Shown piece by piece: positions 15,828 through 25,345 of a stretch of 64,000 bases of DNA (its first letter is position 1; every line of letters starts with the position of its first letter). Both the position numbers and the translations under genes were made by a program. The DNA is from Microbulbifer sp. TB1203 (lineage in GTDB: Bacteria; Pseudomonadota; Gammaproteobacteria; Pseudomonadales; Cellvibrionaceae). Below the pieces are notes generated by a model, which did not search any database, was not told the DNA's origin, and worked only from the letters and a program-made list of their open reading frames with translations. The stretch lies in assembly GCF_030997045.1 (NCBI RefSeq), contig NZ_CP116899.1, forward strand, positions 3,620,001-3,684,000, read 5' to 3'.

Positions 15828-18448
15828 ATGGACAAGCAAATTTTTCATCGTAGGGCACTGGTAACCGCAATACTGAGCGCCGCCGCAGCGGCAGCCGCAC
15901 CCAATACCCTGTTCGCCGCAGAGGATACGGCCATAGAGGAAGTTGCCGTTGTCGGTTCGCGCATCGCACGCAATGCCGAATTTGAGACGGCCACACCAAT
16001 TCAGGTGATGGACCGGGAGGCCATCGAGAAATCCGGCTACACCAACCTGCAGCAGATGTTCGAAAAAAATCCGGCGGCGGGCAACGGGACTTTCTCCACC
16101 CGCGGCAATAACCAGGACTCCACCGCCAACGGCGCCTCCGCGGTGAGCCTGCGCGGTATGGGCGCCGATGCGACTCTGGTGTTGGTCAACGGCAGGCGCG
16201 TGGCCATCAGCGCTTTCGCTGAGGGAATCACCACCAATTTTGTCGATATCAATACCATTCCGCTGGCGGCGGTGGAGCGGGTAGAGGTGCTGAAGGACGG
16301 CGCCTCCGCAATCTACGGCTCCGACGCGGTGGCCGGTGTGGTCAACCTGGTACTGCGCGACGATTTTGAAGGGGCGGAAATCTCCGTCGACTACGGCGGC
16401 GCCGATGGTTACGACGAGCAGTCCACCTCTGCCATCTGGGGAATCAACGGCGAGAATTCCAACCTGACCCTGATCTTCGACCACCACAAGAACAGCACCC
16501 TGGCGAGTGTGGAGCGCCGTGGCCTGGACACCGCCGACCAGTCCTCCCGTGGCGGTATGGATTTCCGTTCATCCCGCGGTTATCCGGGCAGCTTTAATGT
16601 CGACGGAAGTATTGTGCCCGATCCGGGCTGCCCGGCTGAACGCAATGCAGGCGAGGTCTGTGTTTACGACTACGGCCCCTGGACCCTGCTGACCCCTGAA
16701 GCCGAGCGCACCGGTGTGCTGCTGCTGGGTAAAAACCAGCTGAGCGACAGCGTCGAGTTCTTTACCAAGTAGCCTTCCAGCACAACACCTCCGTCGCCCA
16801 GGGCGCGCCCACGCCGCTGGACGACAGCGCCGGCCTGACGGCGCCGGTGGACCACCCGGACAATCCCTTCACCGGTGCCAGCGAGATTGACATATTCCGG
16901 TACCGCACCGTGGATGCCGGCGCGCGCCAGTGGGATATCGAGACCGACAACCTGCGCGGTGTCTTCGGTCTGCGCGGCAACATCTCGGACTGGGATTGGG
17001 AGGCATCGATACAGCGCTCGCGCAGCGAGTCCACCCAGACCGGCGACCGCTCCCAGGGCTGGGTGCGCACCGACCTGCTGCAGCAGGAAATCGACGCGGG
17101 CCGCTACAACCCCTTCGGCGGCGTACAGAACCCGGAATCGGTGATCGACGCCATCACCACCAGCCTGGTGCGCCAGGGCAAATCGCAACTCACCAGTGTG
17201 GACTTCACCATCAACGGCGAACTGTTCGACACCGCCAACGGCGCTGTCGCCATGGCCGCGGGTCTCGAGCGCCGCGAGGAAGAGGCCTCGGATATCCCCG
17301 ACGACCAATTCCAGCGCGGCCTGATTTTCGGCACCGAGTCGGTATCCGCCTCCGCCAGCCGCGACATCACCTCTGCCTTCGTGGAATTTGCGATACCGCT
17401 GCCCGCCAGCCTGGACCTGACCCTCGCCGGTCGCTACGACGACTACAGCGATTTCGGCACCACCACCAATCCGATGGTTAACCTGCTGTGGACCGCCAGC
17501 GATATGCTGTCCCTGCGCGCCTCCTGGGGCACCGGCTTCCGCGCCCCTTCCCTGGCACAGATAGGATTGGGTCCGTCGCAGGAGTCCATCTTTTTCGCCG
17601 ACAGCTACGGCTGCGCCATCAACGACGCCTACTGCGCCAGCACCGACTACAACATCGTGTTCGCCGGCAACCCCGACCTGGAGGCTGAGGAATCCGAGTC
17701 CTTCAATATCGGCGGCGTTCTGAAGCCGATCGACGGCATGCAGCTATCGCTGGACTACTGGGAAATCACCCAGGAGGGCAAGATCGACGAGGTGCCCTTC
17801 GGCTACCTGTACAGCCAGTTCTGTAACGACCAGAACAGCACCGTATGTGTGCGCTCCGCACCCCTGCCGGGGGACTCCCTCGGTTCGCTGCAGTCCATCA
17901 ACAGCAGCTTTATCAATATCGGCGAGCAGAATGTATCCGGCGTCGACCTGAGCCTGGTCTACTCAGGACTGCAGTTGGCCGGCGGCGATCTGGGTCTGCG
18001 TCTGGATTACTCCTACTTGCGGGAGTTCGAGCGGGTGGAGCTGGACTCGTCCGGCGAAAATTTCCTGACCCGCGACCTGGCTGGCGAATATGAGTACCCG
18101 CAGCATCGCTGGTCCACATCTGCGGACTGGGCGTGGGATACCTTCGCATTCACCGCGGGGCTGAACTATATCGGCGAGTTCGAAGACACCCCGGATATCG
18201 ACTTCGACGGCACCCTGGATTACGACACCAACTCCTCGCGCACCGTCGATGCCTTTGTGACGCTGAACCTGCAGGCGCGCTACACCGGCTTCCAGAATAT
18301 GGTATTGAGTCTCGGCGCCGACAACGCCCTGGACGAGGAACCGCCTTTCGCCATCGGCGACGGCGATTCCGATCTCTACGGTTATGTGCAGAGTCAGCAT
18401 GATCCGCGGGGTCGTTTTATTTATGGGAAGATGGTTTACAGTTTTTAG
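15828..18448 (+). pseudogene. TonB-dependent outer-membrane receptor, frameshifted
   Basis: Two frames together encode a TonB-dependent receptor of about 872 residues. The first (15828-16772) has a signal peptide, a plug domain (SRIARNAEFETATPIQVMDR, VLVNGRRVAI, DGASAIYGSDAVAGVVNLV) and the first barrel strands, and stops after SDSVEFFTK. The second frame continues with AFQHNTSVAQG and runs to 18448, with ALDEEPPF and the C-terminal aromatic GKMVYSF. Restoring one base near 16768-16775 joins them as FFTK-V-AFQHN. It is therefore a recent pseudogene or a sequence error. The ligand is unknown; the plug/barrel type resembles receptors for carbohydrate or peptide uptake. Confidence 0.88.
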
Positions 18449-18503
18449 TAATCCATCAGCCGCTTCGACTGCGGTAAATTATCTCTGACCCGAAGTAACC
18501 GAG

Positions 18504-18528
18504 AAGGAAGGCCCAGGCCTTCCTTTTT
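18504..18528 (+). terminator. Rho-independent terminator after the TonB receptor
   Basis: A perfect 10-bp stem AAGGAAGGCC / GGCCTTCCTT with a very short loop is followed by a T-run. It is placed 55 bp after the receptor stop codon and just before the convergent hydrolase gene. Confidence 0.8.
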
Positions 18529-18557
18529 GCATGACTCAGTTAAACCCCGCGCGATCA

Positions 18558-19448
18558 TTACCGACCGTCGAGGAACTCGCCGATCAGCTGCCCCGTCAGC
18601 TCGGGATAGTGACTGTCCCCCTGTGTCGCCACGATCTCGCCGATATAGTCCCCGTGCCCGCCGGGCAGGATCAGCAGGCGCGCATCGGGAATCAGGCGGG
18701 TGAGTTCGGCGGCGTGTTCGGGTTTCACGATATCCCGGTCGCCGAGGACGATCAGTGTGGGGGCGCGGACCGAGCGCACCAGCTCGTCCGGAACATCCTC
18801 GAAATTCCGCACTCTTTCGGCGTCCTTGTCGTGCATGGTCCTGAGCTGCTGGCGGTCCGGGTTTACGCGCAGGAAGGCGTCCTTGAGCGGCTGGGGCATA
18901 TTCGCGAAGTTCGCCTTTTTCATAAACTCCCAGAGTTGCGGATAGTAGCCATCCCTCCTGGTCGCGGCGGAAGCGAATATCATTTTGCGCACCAGCTGCG
19001 GGTGCCGTATCCCAACCTGGAGCGCAATGCTGGCGCCGTTGCTGAAGCCGAAGATATCCGCCTTTTCGATTTTCAGGTATCGAAGGAGGGCCGCCACATC
19101 GTCTGCGGAGGTCTCGAAGGTGACGGGCGCGTCCCGGTCGCTGGTGCGGCCGTGTCCCTGCTCTTCCACCGCGATGACCTTGCGGTTGCGGGAAAAAACC
19201 GGGGTTACCTTGCTGAAAGTCACCTCTATCGTGGACCCGCCGCCGTGCAGCAGGACCAGCGGAACACCGTCTTTACGGCCATGCACCTCGTAGTACATAT
19301 CGATGCCGTTGACCGGGGCGCGGCCGCTTTCTAGTGGTTTCGATTGAAGGTCTGGTGTCATATCTACAGCTCCCTGTGTGCTCTCTCGCGCATAAGCGCA
19401 GTTCACCAGCAACATTGCAATCAAGGGCATCAAAATACGTCTACGCAT
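18558..19448 (-). CDS. Exported alpha/beta hydrolase
   Basis: This 296-residue hydrolase has an N-terminal signal sequence (RRRILMPLIAMLLVNCAYA). It carries the oxyanion motif LVLLHGGGSTIEV, the nucleophile elbow FGFSNGAS, an acid in VLGDRDIVKPEHA and a catalytic histidine in GGHGDYIGE. The ATG at 19448 gives the signal peptide and overlaps the GST gene upstream by 8 bp, so the two are co-transcribed. Its substrate is unknown; a periplasmic esterase or peptidase-like role is possible. Confidence 0.85.
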   Translation of the reverse strand: MRRRILMPLIAMLLVNCAYARESTQGAVDMTPDLQSKPLESGRAPVNGIDMYYEVHGRKDGVPLVLLHGGGSTIEVTFSKVTPVFSRNRKVIAVEEQGHGRTSDRDAPVTFETSADDVAALLRYLKIEKADIFGFSNGASIALQVGIRHPQLVRKMIFASAATRRDGYYPQLWEFMKKANFANMPQPLKDAFLRVNPDRQQLRTMHDKDAERVRNFEDVPDELVRSVRAPTLIVLGDRDIVKPEHAAELTRLIPDARLLILPGGHGDYIGEIVATQGDSHYPELTGQLIGEFLDGR

Positions 19449-20091
19449 GTTGTGCCCCGCCCAATTGTGTCGCGGCCTCGGTTGGCCAGGGGTCGGCCCA
19501 GGCGGGGATGCGCTCCAGCTCGTCGATCCAGCGAACGATATGGGGAAATGGCTCCAGCGGCATCTCCGACTCCCGCCAATAGTTCGCCATAGATGCCAAT
19601 TGGAAGTCGGCGATGGTGAGCCTGCCACACGCCACATGGGTGCGGTTTTCCAGGTGGCCATCGAGCACCTCGGCGTATTTGAGAAGATCCGGCGCCTTCT
19701 CCCTGAGCGATTCCCTGTCCGGAGATCCGATTCCAAAGGTGGCCTTGACGATATGCTCGAAATAAAAGGGCGCCACCGCCGGTGACCAGTGGCAATCGTT
19801 CCAGGACAGCCAGCGCAACACCTCGACCTGCTCGGCGGGGTTCTGTGCCGGCCACATATCCGAGCCCGCTTTGATACAGAGGTGGGCCATAATCGCCGAG
19901 GATTCCCACAGCACCAGGTCACCCTCCACCAGGGTCGGCACTTTCATATTGGGATTCAGCGCGACGTAGTCGGGAGCCTTGAGTTCGCCGGTGACCACGT
20001 CCTTTTCGACTAGCTCCGCCTCGATGCCGAGATGCTTGGCCAGCGCCAGCACACGGCGCGGTGCCTGGGCCCTGATCCAGTAGATTTTCAT
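19441..20091 (-). CDS. Glutathione S-transferase family protein
   Basis: This 216-residue protein has the two-domain GST layout. The thioredoxin-like N-terminal domain contains PNMKVPTLVEGDLVLWESSA, with the cis-proline and the SNAIL-like turn that bind glutathione. The helical C-terminal domain includes LTIADFQLAS. The ATG at 20091 follows a GGAGA ribosome binding site; the longer frame lacks similarity. The gene precedes and overlaps the exported hydrolase. The substrate is not predictable. Confidence 0.88.
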   Translation of the reverse strand: MKIYWIRAQAPRRVLALAKHLGIEAELVEKDVVTGELKAPDYVALNPNMKVPTLVEGDLVLWESSAIMAHLCIKAGSDMWPAQNPAEQVEVLRWLSWNDCHWSPAVAPFYFEHIVKATFGIGSPDRESLREKAPDLLKYAEVLDGHLENRTHVACGRLTIADFQLASMANYWRESEMPLEPFPHIVRWIDELERIPAWADPWPTEAATQLGGAQHA

Positions 20092-20390
20092 ACCAGTTCT
20101 CCGTTTGAATACAGTTATAGGCAGTAATCGAACGGGCTGGCCGAATATCGACAAGCGGCGGAATATATTGCGGATAGCACCGGCGTGTGAGTGAGAGGAG
20201 CAGTTGGGGATACCGCTCGTCAACAGCGCCTTCCTGGCCTATTCCACGGCCGCTTTCATAAATTTATCCATCGCTACAGCCACCTCCGTTTTGGCCGCGC
20301 CAGGCTCTAAGCACCTGTTCAACGTCTTCGAAAATTCCACCTCGGCTACGGGCCGGCAGCGGCACATCCTGTGCCGCTATTACCAACCGT

Positions 20391-22427
20391 TTAATTGCGC
20401 CACTGGTACGGCGGCGCAACGGTGACTTCCGTGGCACTGCTTACACCGGTGGTGTCGTCACTCACCTTGCCGTAAAAGGTGTTTTGGGTTTTGCTGCCGG
20501 CAAGGACTTCAAGGTCGCCGATATAGACCGCCGAACCTCCAATGGACGCGTTATTGGTAAACCAGCCCATGGGGTAGAAGGTGGACAGCAATGTGGCGTT
20601 GTCGCTCACATTGAAGCTCGCCGGCCCGTGGTGGCGATTGGCTTGAACACCCAGGGTGGTCAAGGCACCGACGGTGCCGCCGCTCACAGTGCCGCTGATA
20701 ATTGCCGCATGGTCCTCGATGCGCGCATTGCCGCTCACATTCCCGCCCAGTACCTGGGCGTAGGGGCCTACGTATACCGAGTCGGGGGTGCCGGGCAACA
20801 CACAGCCGCCGCCGTTGCTGTGGCGCTGGGTGCCTGATGGACAGGTGTCGCGCGTGCCGTTGGTAAAGCCGTCCGGCCAGGCGCCCTGCACTTCCACCAT
20901 ATAGGGATAGCGGTAGATGCTGGGATAGGGAGTGCCGTCCATGGGCTGCTCCCAAGTGATTTTCTGGTAGGCGGTGGGTGCCGCCAGCACCACCAGGAAC
21001 AGCTGCTCGCCGGGGGTAATGCAGAAGGACAACTCGCCGTCGGTGCCGCTCTGCAAGCTGCTGTAGCGCGGATTGGCGAGATTGGAATCCGTCGCCACCA
21101 GCCCCCAGCGCCAGCCGGAGTCGGCGCCGCTCTGGGTTACGCCGCGGAAGCGGATATCCACGCTCGCTGCATTGTCTTCCGGTTTCAGTTGGATCACGTT
21201 GTAACCCCAACGCTGCGGCGCCCAGTAATAGGGGGAGCTGAAGCGGCGGTTCTGCTGCCAGTTGTCATCCAGTGTTTCCAGTTGCGTGAGGCGCAGCCTG
21301 CGCTGGCTGTAACTGGAATCGGTGTCGGTGATCGGGCCGTAGGCGTTGCGGTAAACGGCGCCCTGATCGGAGCCATCCAGGTTGCGGTAATCCCAGGTCA
21401 CGTTGTGCATGGCCCACTCGCCAAACAGGTCATTGAGCTGCTCGATTCCCCAGCCCTGGGTGTACATGAGTTTCTGCCAGGGATCGCGCTGGCCCACCGG
21501 TGCCTCGCTGGTCCACATTTCGTGCACGGCACTGGGACAGTGTTTGTCCTTGATATATTCAAAGATCTGCCAGTTGCAGTAGCGGTTGCGGGTGTTGCCG
21601 TAGTGCAGATGGCTGCTGTTTACCAGCATTTCCGAGCAGTGCGCGTCGTCGCGGAAAATCTGGTGTGGCATCCAGTTGGCGTGGCTCTCGTAGATCCCGC
21701 AGCCCTTGCCGCCGCATTCGGGGAAGGCCGGCGTCAGTGACTGTACGCCGTGCATAAATTCGTGGGCGAGCACCCAGGCTTCATTGGCGGCAGACGGCCC
21801 GACCCACATGCCCATGTAAGAGATGCCGTTGCGGAACCATCCACCGCCCAAAAAGGGGAAGTCATTGTCGAAATGAATCGCCGCCTTCCACTTGGTCGCA
21901 CTGTCGCAGTAGGGCTGAGGGAAACCGATGGTCGCGCCGAAATAATTGTCCCAGACCATTTCCAGGGTATCGGCGGCCTTCTGCGCGTCCTCCATCGTAA
22001 CGTTTGTGCCGTCGGGCCAGTAGAACGCGAAGTGCTCGCTCTCCAGCCGCAGTGGCGCGCCGGTTTCGCTACCATCCTTGGGCGCCTGCCACTCACCGCT
22101 GAGGCAGCTGAACTCAACCGGGCAGGAAGTGGCCCAGTCGGTGGTGGTGGTGCCGGCATCGCACGCCTGGGCCGAGCCTCCCGAAGAGCTGCTGGAAGTC
22201 GAGCTGCTCGAGGACGAACCACTTGAGGAGGAAGAGCTACTTGAAGAAGAGGAACCGCTTGAGGAAGAAGAGCTGCTTGAACTGCTGCTGGAAGAGCCGC
22301 TGCCTCCGTCATCACTGCCCCCTCCGCCTCCACCACAGGCGGCGAGCAGGGCTGTCAACAGCAGTACCGAAAACTTGCCCGTCACTCGAGCGAGTAAATC
22401 CGCTGTGCACTTGTCAAGCAGAGGCAT
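20391..22427 (-). CDS. Svx/AvrXca-like secreted protein with polyserine linker
   Basis: This 678-residue exported lipoprotein has a lipobox (LLTALLAAC) followed by a glycine run and a polyserine linker of roughly 50 residues. The main domain begins LRLESEHFAFYWPDGTNVT and contains MVWDNYFGATIGFPQPYC and the zinc-peptidase-like HEFMH (residues 221-225) followed by YESHANWMPHQ. This layout is like that of the Svx/AvrXca family of secreted virulence proteins, whose activity is unproven. The C-terminal part (NVSGNARIEDHAAIISG) has turn repeats suggesting a beta-helix. The ATG at 22427 follows AGGAAAAAGAA. Polyserine linkers are typical of Cellvibrionales exoenzymes. It may bind or cleave extracellular polymers. 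Confidence 0.7.
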   Translation of the reverse strand: MPLLDKCTADLLARVTGKFSVLLLTALLAACGGGGGGSDDGGSGSSSSSSSSSSSSSGSSSSSSSSSSSGSSSSSSTSSSSSGGSAQACDAGTTTTDWATSCPVEFSCLSGEWQAPKDGSETGAPLRLESEHFAFYWPDGTNVTMEDAQKAADTLEMVWDNYFGATIGFPQPYCDSATKWKAAIHFDNDFPFLGGGWFRNGISYMGMWVGPSAANEAWVLAHEFMHGVQSLTPAFPECGGKGCGIYESHANWMPHQIFRDDAHCSEMLVNSSHLHYGNTRNRYCNWQIFEYIKDKHCPSAVHEMWTSEAPVGQRDPWQKLMYTQGWGIEQLNDLFGEWAMHNVTWDYRNLDGSDQGAVYRNAYGPITDTDSSYSQRRLRLTQLETLDDNWQQNRRFSSPYYWAPQRWGYNVIQLKPEDNAASVDIRFRGVTQSGADSGWRWGLVATDSNLANPRYSSLQSGTDGELSFCITPGEQLFLVVLAAPTAYQKITWEQPMDGTPYPSIYRYPYMVEVQGAWPDGFTNGTRDTCPSGTQRHSNGGGCVLPGTPDSVYVGPYAQVLGGNVSGNARIEDHAAIISGTVSGGTVGALTTLGVQANRHHGPASFNVSDNATLLSTFYPMGWFTNNASIGGSAVYIGDLEVLAGSKTQNTFYGKVSDDTTGVSSATEVTVAPPYQWRN

Positions 22428-22633
22428 TTCTTTTTCCTTTTTTTCAGTCTGTAAATGATCGGTATCAACGTATTTCGCTGAGGGGTCAATCTTAATACAT
22501 AGGGTATGGGCAAAGAGCGACATGGTTCATATGGTTGATATAATTTCAACTTCACCCGGTTGGAAATATTCTGTAAAAATTCCAATTTGGCCGGTCGTCT
22601 ATTTTCTTGCGAAGTTTTGTATCGGCTTTTACT

Positions 22634-23137
22634 TTATGAATTTCCGGCCTCCCAATCGCTCACCACGAAGTCATTACTCTTCAAGATTGCATGCCCGACT
22701 ACCGGTTGAAGATACCGCTTTAGCTCCGATAAACCTTGATACAAAAATTGTTTTCCACTGGCGGTAAAAGTCCATGCGACCAGCCCGCAATTGATAATCA
22801 CGGTCAGCCAGAACAGGGCCCGAAAAGACTGTTTGCTGGTTTTGTGGTTGAACAGCCGCTGGCCCAGAATCGCACCGGGCCAGCCGCCGATCAGAGAAAT
22901 CAGATGCAGCGAGTTTTCGCTGATACGCCAGCTATTAGTTCTCGCGGCCAACTTATCCTTTCCATAACAGATCAGCGCCAGCAGACTCATACCTGCAATC
23001 AAATAGAGTACTTCCGGCGGATAGCCGTGCGTAGAACTCGCAATGGCGATAGTTCCGACAAACGCGGCAACCAGTAACAACTGTAACCATACCGATGCAT
23101 TCTTACTCTTGCGTTTTGACAGCGCACTACCACCCAT
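22634..23137 (-). CDS. DUF1294 membrane protein
   Basis: This is a 167-residue integral membrane protein. The C-terminal DUF1294 signature is clear: YGKDKLAARTNSWRISENSL, then LISLIGGWPGAILGQRLFNHK and SFRALFW. Two N-terminal helices precede it. The cold-shock or nucleic-acid-binding domain that some relatives carry is missing. The ATG at 23137 is preferred to the GTG one codon earlier. The function of the family is unknown. Confidence 0.85.
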   Translation of the reverse strand: MGGSALSKRKSKNASVWLQLLLVAAFVGTIAIASSTHGYPPEVLYLIAGMSLLALICYGKDKLAARTNSWRISENSLHLISLIGGWPGAILGQRLFNHKTSKQSFRALFWLTVIINCGLVAWTFTASGKQFLYQGLSELKRYLQPVVGHAILKSNDFVVSDWEAGNS

Positions 23138-23629
23138 CACTCACACTCCGCCCAACGCCTAGCCGGACTTCCCTGCCCGGCCTTGCTGGTTATAGAAAAC
23201 GTTTTTCAACGCCGACTAATTACGCCACTGTTATGGTGGTGCAATAGTGATATCCGGCGCAGTCGTGCGAATAAAGTGGGCTTTGCATAGCCAACTTTTT
23301 TCTAATAAGGATTGCATATCCTTGGCTTCCCTATGTCGATTGATTTAATAGTGATGGAAAGACAAAACCTGAAATGGTGTTATACCACTTTCCTGATGAT
23401 GGTAAGACCGATTCCGTCACATTCGTCTGCAAGTCCCGCCGTAGCTGCGTGACTACGGTTTAACGTCCTAGGGAAGCCCGGTGAATGGATGGAGACGCGG
23501 GTACGAAAATCGGCAAGGATGGCCGCCAGTTTCCAGGTAGGGATGAGCATTGGCTCACTGCCACGCTGTATGCCACGGCGCGGATAGTTCCATAAGGAAG
23601 AGTTTTCTATATATCGGGATACAACACCG
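23138..23629. other. Intergenic region with a gene remnant
   Basis: No intact gene is seen in these 492 bases. Positions 23215-23262 hold a decayed C-terminus related to the Svx-like gene. A plus-strand frame near 23484-23590 (KPGEWMETRVRK...) has no recognised relative. The rest is unremarkable. Confidence 0.5.
23215..23262 (-). pseudogene. Remnant of a second Svx-like C-terminus
   Basis: On the minus strand the bases translate as TAPDITIAPP-stop-QWRN. The intact Svx-like protein at 20391-22427 ends TEVTVAPPYQWRN. The alignment continues through the stop, where a tyrosine codon became TAA, so this is a decayed tail of a paralogue whose body has been lost. Confidence 0.6.
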
Positions 23630-24067
23630 TCAGGCGCCTATATCCTCATTCCAAAGTTCAGGCTTAGCGTGGATAAATTCACGCATCAGCGCCTTGCACT
23701 CCTCGCTGTCCAGCAACAGTAATTCCACTCCCCTCGAGTGCAGGTAGTCCTCCGGGCCCTTGAAAGTCTCGTTCTCGCCGATGACGACTTTTGGAATACC
23801 GTAGAGAAGCGCGGTGCCGCTGCACATATCGCAGGGCGAGAGGGTGGTGTAAAGAGTGCACTTTTTGTATTCGGCTGCGCTGAGACGGCCGGCATTTTCC
23901 AGGCAATCCATCTCCGCGTGCAGCACGGCACTCTTTTTCTGTACCCGCTGGTTGTGTCCGCGCCCGATAATCCTGCCGTCGCAGACCAGTACCGAACCTA
24001 TGGGAATACCGCCCTCGGACAGTCCCGCCCTGGCCTCGTCGATGGCTGCCTGCATAAACTTATCCAT
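23630..24067 (-). CDS. Nucleoside deaminase, yeast cytosine-deaminase type
   Basis: This 145-residue zinc deaminase has the HAE motif (His50, Glu52) and the PCDMC motif (Cys79, Cys82) that bind zinc and activate water. The sequence matches remembered yeast Fcy1 unusually well along its whole length: EGGIPIGSVLV, GRGHNQRVQK, TLYTTLSPCDMCSG, YGIPKVVIGEN and the C-terminal ELWNEDIG. Deamination of cytosine to uracil is therefore the best guess. This differs from the unrelated E. coli CodA. It lies next to an SRPBCC gene on the same strand. Confidence 0.85.
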   Translation of the reverse strand: MDKFMQAAIDEARAGLSEGGIPIGSVLVCDGRIIGRGHNQRVQKKSAVLHAEMDCLENAGRLSAAEYKKCTLYTTLSPCDMCSGTALLYGIPKVVIGENETFKGPEDYLHSRGVELLLLDSEECKALMREFIHAKPELWNEDIGA

Positions 24068-24087
24068 AAGCTGGTCCCATTAAACTG

Positions 24088-24486
24088 TTATGCATTCTCA
24101 AGCAGGTCTTTCAATGCCTTCAGGTCCCTCTCGACGGCAGCCCTGTCTTCGGCGAACTGCTCTTCAGACATGTCCGGCTGCCGGATCAGGGTGAACAGGA
24201 ACTCGCTGCCCTCGCCATTGGGCATAACCCGCATGGGGTTATGGACAGTAAGTCCCGACGCCAATTGCACGTCGTGGTCCATGACACCAAAAGGGTTCCG
24301 CTCCGTAAACTTTATCTTCACCCTGCCAAAGGGCGCATCCGCGACCCATTCATCCCCTTCCTTCTCAACCCGGGAGCTCGCCAGGCCGGCGGCCCACTGC
24401 GGCAGGTTAGCGGGATCCGAGGCGAACCCATAGACCTCCTCCGGCGGGCGATCTATATAAATGCTGATATGTTGAACCTGGTGCAT
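24088..24486 (-). CDS. SRPBCC-fold protein
   Basis: This protein of 132 residues has a START/Bet v1-like fold. The N-terminus HISIYIDRPPEEVYGFASDP and the central strand pattern are typical of polyketide-cyclase-like or AHSA1-like small proteins. The ATG at 24486 is preferred over one ten codons upstream because the family begins here. No ligand can be inferred. Confidence 0.75.
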   Translation of the reverse strand: MHQVQHISIYIDRPPEEVYGFASDPANLPQWAAGLASSRVEKEGDEWVADAPFGRVKIKFTERNPFGVMDHDVQLASGLTVHNPMRVMPNGEGSEFLFTLIRQPDMSEEQFAEDRAAVERDLKALKDLLENA

Positions 24487-24525
24487 AAAACCATCTCCTG
24501 CCCACCTGCTATTCATTGCTCCGCA

Positions 24526-24705
24526 TCATCGATAGCCGAGAGAGTCTCCTTCCCCGGCATATCCGTGTCGCCCTCTTCCGCTATCTCCACGAAAGATCCT
24601 CGACATAACCAGGCGGTAGCTCATATAGGCAAACACACAGCCCACCAGCAGCGAGGTGATCTTGTAGGAAATCAGGGAAAGTATGATGTGAGAATCCAGT
24701 TCCAC
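24526..24705 (-). CDS. Small membrane protein, possibly truncated by a frameshift
   Basis: A GTG-started frame of 59 residues begins ELDSHIILSLISYKITSLLV, a clear transmembrane segment, and continues FAYMSYRL. After about residue 36 this frame becomes R/G-rich. A neighbouring frame reads EIAEEGDTDMPGKETLSAID before a TGA, which looks more protein-like. A one-base indel near 24600 may therefore have broken a longer gene. The rest of the 24487-24829 interval holds no other gene. Confidence 0.35.
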   Translation of the reverse strand: MELDSHIILSLISYKITSLLVGCVFAYMSYRLVMSRIFRGDSGRGRHGYAGEGDSLGYR

Positions 24706-24829
24706 TTGTTGGCCTTCTTGTATTTATTGTTGGCGAACCCGAATGCCATCTGGCACTTGTATCAGACGGAAATCAGCCTATTCGCGCTACCAGGTCGCGA
24801 ACCGTGGCGTAAATTTTCTTGTCTGCCTC

Positions 24830-25282
24830 TTATTTATCAACCATATCTTCCCACGCTTCCACCACGAATTCACCGTTTTTTAGGAAAACCCGGTACAGTT
24901 GGTCGAAGCCTTCCTCATAACCTGGCAGTTGAAGCTTGTTGCGGGTTGCCCTGATGCCCACCTCGGGAATTCGCTCCCTTCCCTCTCTCAGCGCATTTCT
25001 CCGCAGGCACTCTTCCAGGCCGGCGGCAAAGTAGTAGCCCACAACCTCGAAGCGGTGCTCCCTGAAGCCACTGATGTACCTCCGCCGGCAGTCCCTGGTG
25101 GGGTTTGTGTTGTCGATGACTACCGGCTGCTTCGACTCTAGGCAGGCATTAAAGAGAATCTTCTCTCTATGCCTTGTCTTCAGCATGTCCAGGTTGAGGC
25201 GGATATGAGTTCGATAGAAGTGCTCGAGATAAAAGAAGGATTTGCCACTGGCTTGAAGGCCGATAAATATTACTCCTTTCAT
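24830..25282 (-). CDS. P-loop kinase-like ATPase (AAA_33)
   Basis: This 150-residue protein opens with the Walker A loop FIGLQASGKSFFY. It resembles the small polynucleotide-kinase/zeta-toxin-like AAA_33 ATPases, with VVIDNTNPTRDCRRRYI as the typical middle motif and ECLRRNALREGRERIPEVGI as the lid. It probably phosphorylates a small substrate or nucleic-acid end; nothing in the context says which. Confidence 0.8.
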   Translation of the reverse strand: MKGVIFIGLQASGKSFFYLEHFYRTHIRLNLDMLKTRHREKILFNACLESKQPVVIDNTNPTRDCRRRYISGFREHRFEVVGYYFAAGLEECLRRNALREGRERIPEVGIRATRNKLQLPGYEEGFDQLYRVFLKNGEFVVEAWEDMVDK

Positions 25283-25345
25283 GGCGGAAACCCTCTTTGG
25301 TAATCGCCAAATCCTGGCCTACACAATTAGCGCGCCGATTTTCCA

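Noticed and set aside
22190..22320. Low-complexity repeat tract considered as a CRISPR or tandem array
   Set aside because: It is the codon repeat of the polyserine linker, without spacers or regular repeat units.
23484..23590. Plus-strand frame KPGEWMETRVRK... in the 23-kb intergenic region
   Set aside because: Short, without start signal or known relatives; the reading could not be supported.
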